The notes under the pieces are model-generated. The model saw only the letters and a program-made list of their open reading frames with translations. It did no database searches and was not told where the DNA came from. From NCBI GenBank assembly GCA_029051445.1, contig JAIDKP010000445.1, forward strand, positions 1 through 6,786: a stretch of DNA of 6,786 nt, read 5' to 3'. A program made the position numbers and the translations under genes. Positions 6,752 through 6,786 of the stretch are shown piece after piece. Each line of letters opens with the position of its first letter. The stretch's first letter is position 1. The stretch is from Muribaculaceae bacterium (GTDB lineage: Bacteria; Bacteroidota; Bacteroidia; Bacteroidales; Muribaculaceae).

Positions 6752-6783
6752 CAACTATACACTTTTTACACCCCCTGACCAAA
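6752..6783 (-). promoter_or_regulatory. Bacteroidetes-type promoter of the outer-membrane protein gene
   Basis: On the minus strand a perfect -33 box TTTG (6783-6780) is followed after 20 bases by TATAGTTG (6759-6752), one mismatch from TAnnTTTG. The -7 box ends 37 bases before the ATG at 6714. This would start transcription upstream of both candidate start codons. The spacer has a GGGGG run, as does the hpt promoter. Confidence 0.6.
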
Positions 6784-6786
6784 CTT

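Overview
The window looks like chromosomal DNA of a Bacteroidales bacterium, possibly Muribaculaceae or a relative. Three things suggest this: both recognisable promoters have the Bacteroidetes form (TTTG-like -33 box and TAnnTTTG-like -7 box) with A-rich leaders instead of Shine-Dalgarno sites; the NusB protein carries the large central insertion I associate with Bacteroidetes; and there is a large outer-membrane barrel protein of a Bacteroidetes-type TonB-receptor-like family. The family-level placement is inference. All genes lie on the minus strand, so they read from right to left. I see no mobile element, CRISPR array, tRNA or rRNA.

Right part (3832-6783): one monocistronic-looking gene with its own promoter. 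It encodes a 960-residue secreted outer-membrane beta-barrel protein with a receptor-like plug region. No SusD-like lipoprotein or other transport partner is visible in the window.

Middle gap (3696-3831): 136 bases with a good sigma-ABfr-type promoter for the next operon, a weak inverted repeat and a cluster of GGAAA motifs. I see no convincing Rho-independent terminator.

Left part (1-3695): a compact housekeeping operon in the order hpt, adk, nusB, yajC and a YbbR-like gene, with gaps of 36, -4, 53 and 37 bases. It combines purine salvage and adenylate interconversion (Hpt, Adk), rRNA antitermination (NusB), the Sec accessory membrane protein YajC and an envelope-anchored YbbR-domain protein. 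adk and nusB overlap by ATGA, which suggests translational coupling.

Two points stand out. First, NusB is 479 residues and contains two diverged tandem copies of a roughly 140-150 residue helical module inserted after the first helix of an otherwise normal NusB fold. Second, the YbbR-like gene is broken near position 101 by an apparent one-base deletion: the rest of the protein continues in the -1 frame to the window edge. This is either a real recent mutation or a sequence error. I did not find a clearly new multi-gene system; the duplicated NusB insert is the best candidate for something not well described.
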